Positions 63,171-64,000 of a stretch of DNA of 64,000 nucleotides are shown piece by piece. Every line of letters starts with the position of its first letter. Positions within the stretch are counted from its first letter, which is position 1. Source of the DNA: Acanthosepion lycidas (Eukaryota > Mollusca > Cephalopoda > Sepiida > Sepiidae); contig OZ010611.1 of the NCBI GenBank assembly GCA_963932145.1, forward strand, positions 56,863,292 to 56,927,291. The letters run 5' to 3'. Position numbers and translations under genes: made by a program. The notes beneath the pieces were generated by a model. The model saw only the letters and a program-made list of their open reading frames with translations. It did not search any database and was not told the origin of the DNA.

Positions 63171-64000
63171 CAAGGCCCCCCTCTAAATCTGGATTGAAAT
63201 TATTTTTCATTCTAATTCATAGAAATGGAGTAGTGTGCAATGGTGTCGTCTCATACAACTGTGAGTTAGTAGAAAAATTTGTGGGCACAAAATGGGTGAT
63301 CAGTGATTCATTCTCTTCTATTTGTGCCTTGTCGTTACCATTTTCTTCTATATTTAACATTATGTAGAGGCAAGGCCCCCCTCTAAATCTGGATTGAAAT
63401 TATTTTTCATTCTAATTCATAGAAATAGAGTAGCGTGCAATCGTTTCATCTCATACAACTGTGAGTTAGTAGAAAAATTTGTGGGCACAAAATGGGTGAT
63501 CAGTGTCTTATTCTCTTCTGTTTGAGCCGTGTCTTTAGCTTTTTCTTCTATATTTAACATTATGTAGAGGCAAGGCCCCCCTCTAAATCTGGATTGAAAT
63601 TATTTTTCATTCTAATTCATAGAAATGGAGTAGCGTGCAATGGTTTCGTCTCATACAACTGTGAATTAGTAGAAAAAAATTGTGGTCACAAAATGGTTGA
63701 TCAGTGACTTTTTCTCTTCTGTTTGTGCCTTGTCTTTACCTTTTTCTTCTATATTTAACATTATGTTGAGGCAAGGCCCCCCTCTAAATCTGGATTGAAA
63801 TTATTTTCATTCTAATTCATAGGAATGGAGTAGCGTGCAATGGTGTCGTCTCATACAACTGTGAGTTAGTATAAAAATTTGTGGGCACAAAATGGGTGAT
63901 CAATGTCTTATTCTCTTCTGTTTGTGCCTTGTCTTTACCTTTTTCTTCTATATTTAACATTATGTTGAGGCAAGGCCCCCCTCTAAATCTGGATTGAAAT
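63171..64000. repeat. Partial further unit at the right edge
   Basis: Instead of restarting like copies 1 and 2, the sequence goes straight to the series gtagtgtgc with gtgattcattc, aaatagagtag with gcaatcgtttcatc, gagccgtgtc, and gaattag with gaaaaaaattg. This series is seen from about 60,983, 57,382 and 55,581. New private changes are gtcgttaccattttc (about 63,330), a lost T in attattttcattc (about 63,801) and gtataaaaattt (about 63,869). The array continues past 64,000. Confidence 0.88.

Larger units (their letters stand above)
1..64000. repeat. Satellite DNA array, 200-bp monomer, about 320 head-to-tail copies
   Basis: Every part of the window is the same roughly 200-bp unit in one orientation. 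The marker taaatct recurs at 61, 261, 461 and so on to 63,984. Counting through all indels gives 320 periods with a net loss of about 77 bp. The consensus has 51 A, 76 T, 40 G and 33 C (36.5% GC). The best conserved parts are taaatctggattgaaatt, tcatagaaatgg, tcatacaactgtga, gcacaaaatgggtgatcag and tatatttaacattatgtaga. Variation sits at a few recurrent sites: the C-run at 8-13, the CpGs at 66 and 79, agttag at about 95, gtgtc/gtgac at about 137, gtgcc/gagcc at about 156, and the base pair after ttta at about 170. No unique flank is present at either end. The family is not one I can name. Centromeric or heterochromatic location is inferred from array structure alone. Confidence 0.98.

Noticed and set aside
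1-64000. CRISPR-like or phage/bacterial repeat array
   Set aside because: The repeat is 200 bp with no alternation of short identical repeats and unique spacers. No cas genes or any coding sequence are present.
1-64000. Transposon or retroelement inserted in the array, or an inverted segment
   Set aside because: The monomer phase can be followed from 61 to 63,984 with only small indels, and every copy is in the same orientation.
1-64000. Naming the satellite family or species from memory
   Set aside because: I do not recognise the consensus with any confidence. A database search with the consensus would decide.

Overview
The whole window is one uninterrupted satellite DNA array. A monomer of almost exactly 200 bp (about 36.5% GC in the consensus I read off, T-rich on the + strand) is repeated head to tail about 320 times. 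The array runs off both ends of the window. I see no unique sequence, no inversion, no transposon insertion, no RNA gene, no CRISPR array and no gene. Such an array implies a eukaryote, most likely centromeric, pericentromeric or other heterochromatin in a long-read assembly. I do not recognise the family and cannot name the organism.

Monomer anatomy, numbering from the first base of ggcaaggcc: 1-16, ggcaagg, then a C-rich run and tct; 16-60, AT-rich (taaatctggattgaaatt, then tcatagaaatgg); 61-80, gtagcgtgc to gtcg, holding the only two consensus CpGs; 81-134, tcatacaactgtga, an A5T3 tract, then a block ending in the palindrome tgatca; 135-200, pyrimidine-rich, ending in tatatttaacattatgtaga. 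Lengths stay within a few bp of 200. Net drift over 320 monomers is only about -77 bp, so monomer boundaries can be followed through the whole window.

Layout. 0-4 kb: local duplications, including two identical neighbouring monomers and a 998-bp (5-monomer) duplication. 4-16 kb: a recurring multi-monomer module, a 799-bp duplication and a roughly 2.2-2.4 kb segment duplicated at about 3 kb spacing. 16-27 kb: subfamilies marked by gccgcc junctions, tttttagtctat tails and gggcg deletions, with 1.4-3.4 kb repeats. 27-32 kb: a 198-bp subfamily. 32.4-36.8 kb: a nearly perfect 2,195-bp tandem duplication. 36.8-50.6 kb: a shortened, colinear second version of about 5-30 kb. 50.5-54.3 kb: three copies of a roughly 1.2 kb block. 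54.2-64 kb: nested duplications with periods of about 1.8, 3.6 and 5.4 kb.

The window therefore contains no set of cooperating genes. What it records is how a satellite evolves: unequal exchange and conversion at scales from one monomer to tens of kilobases. All short open reading frames (60-93 codons, both strands) are by-products of the repeat. All positions and identities come from reading by eye; block edges are good to tens of bases unless stated otherwise.
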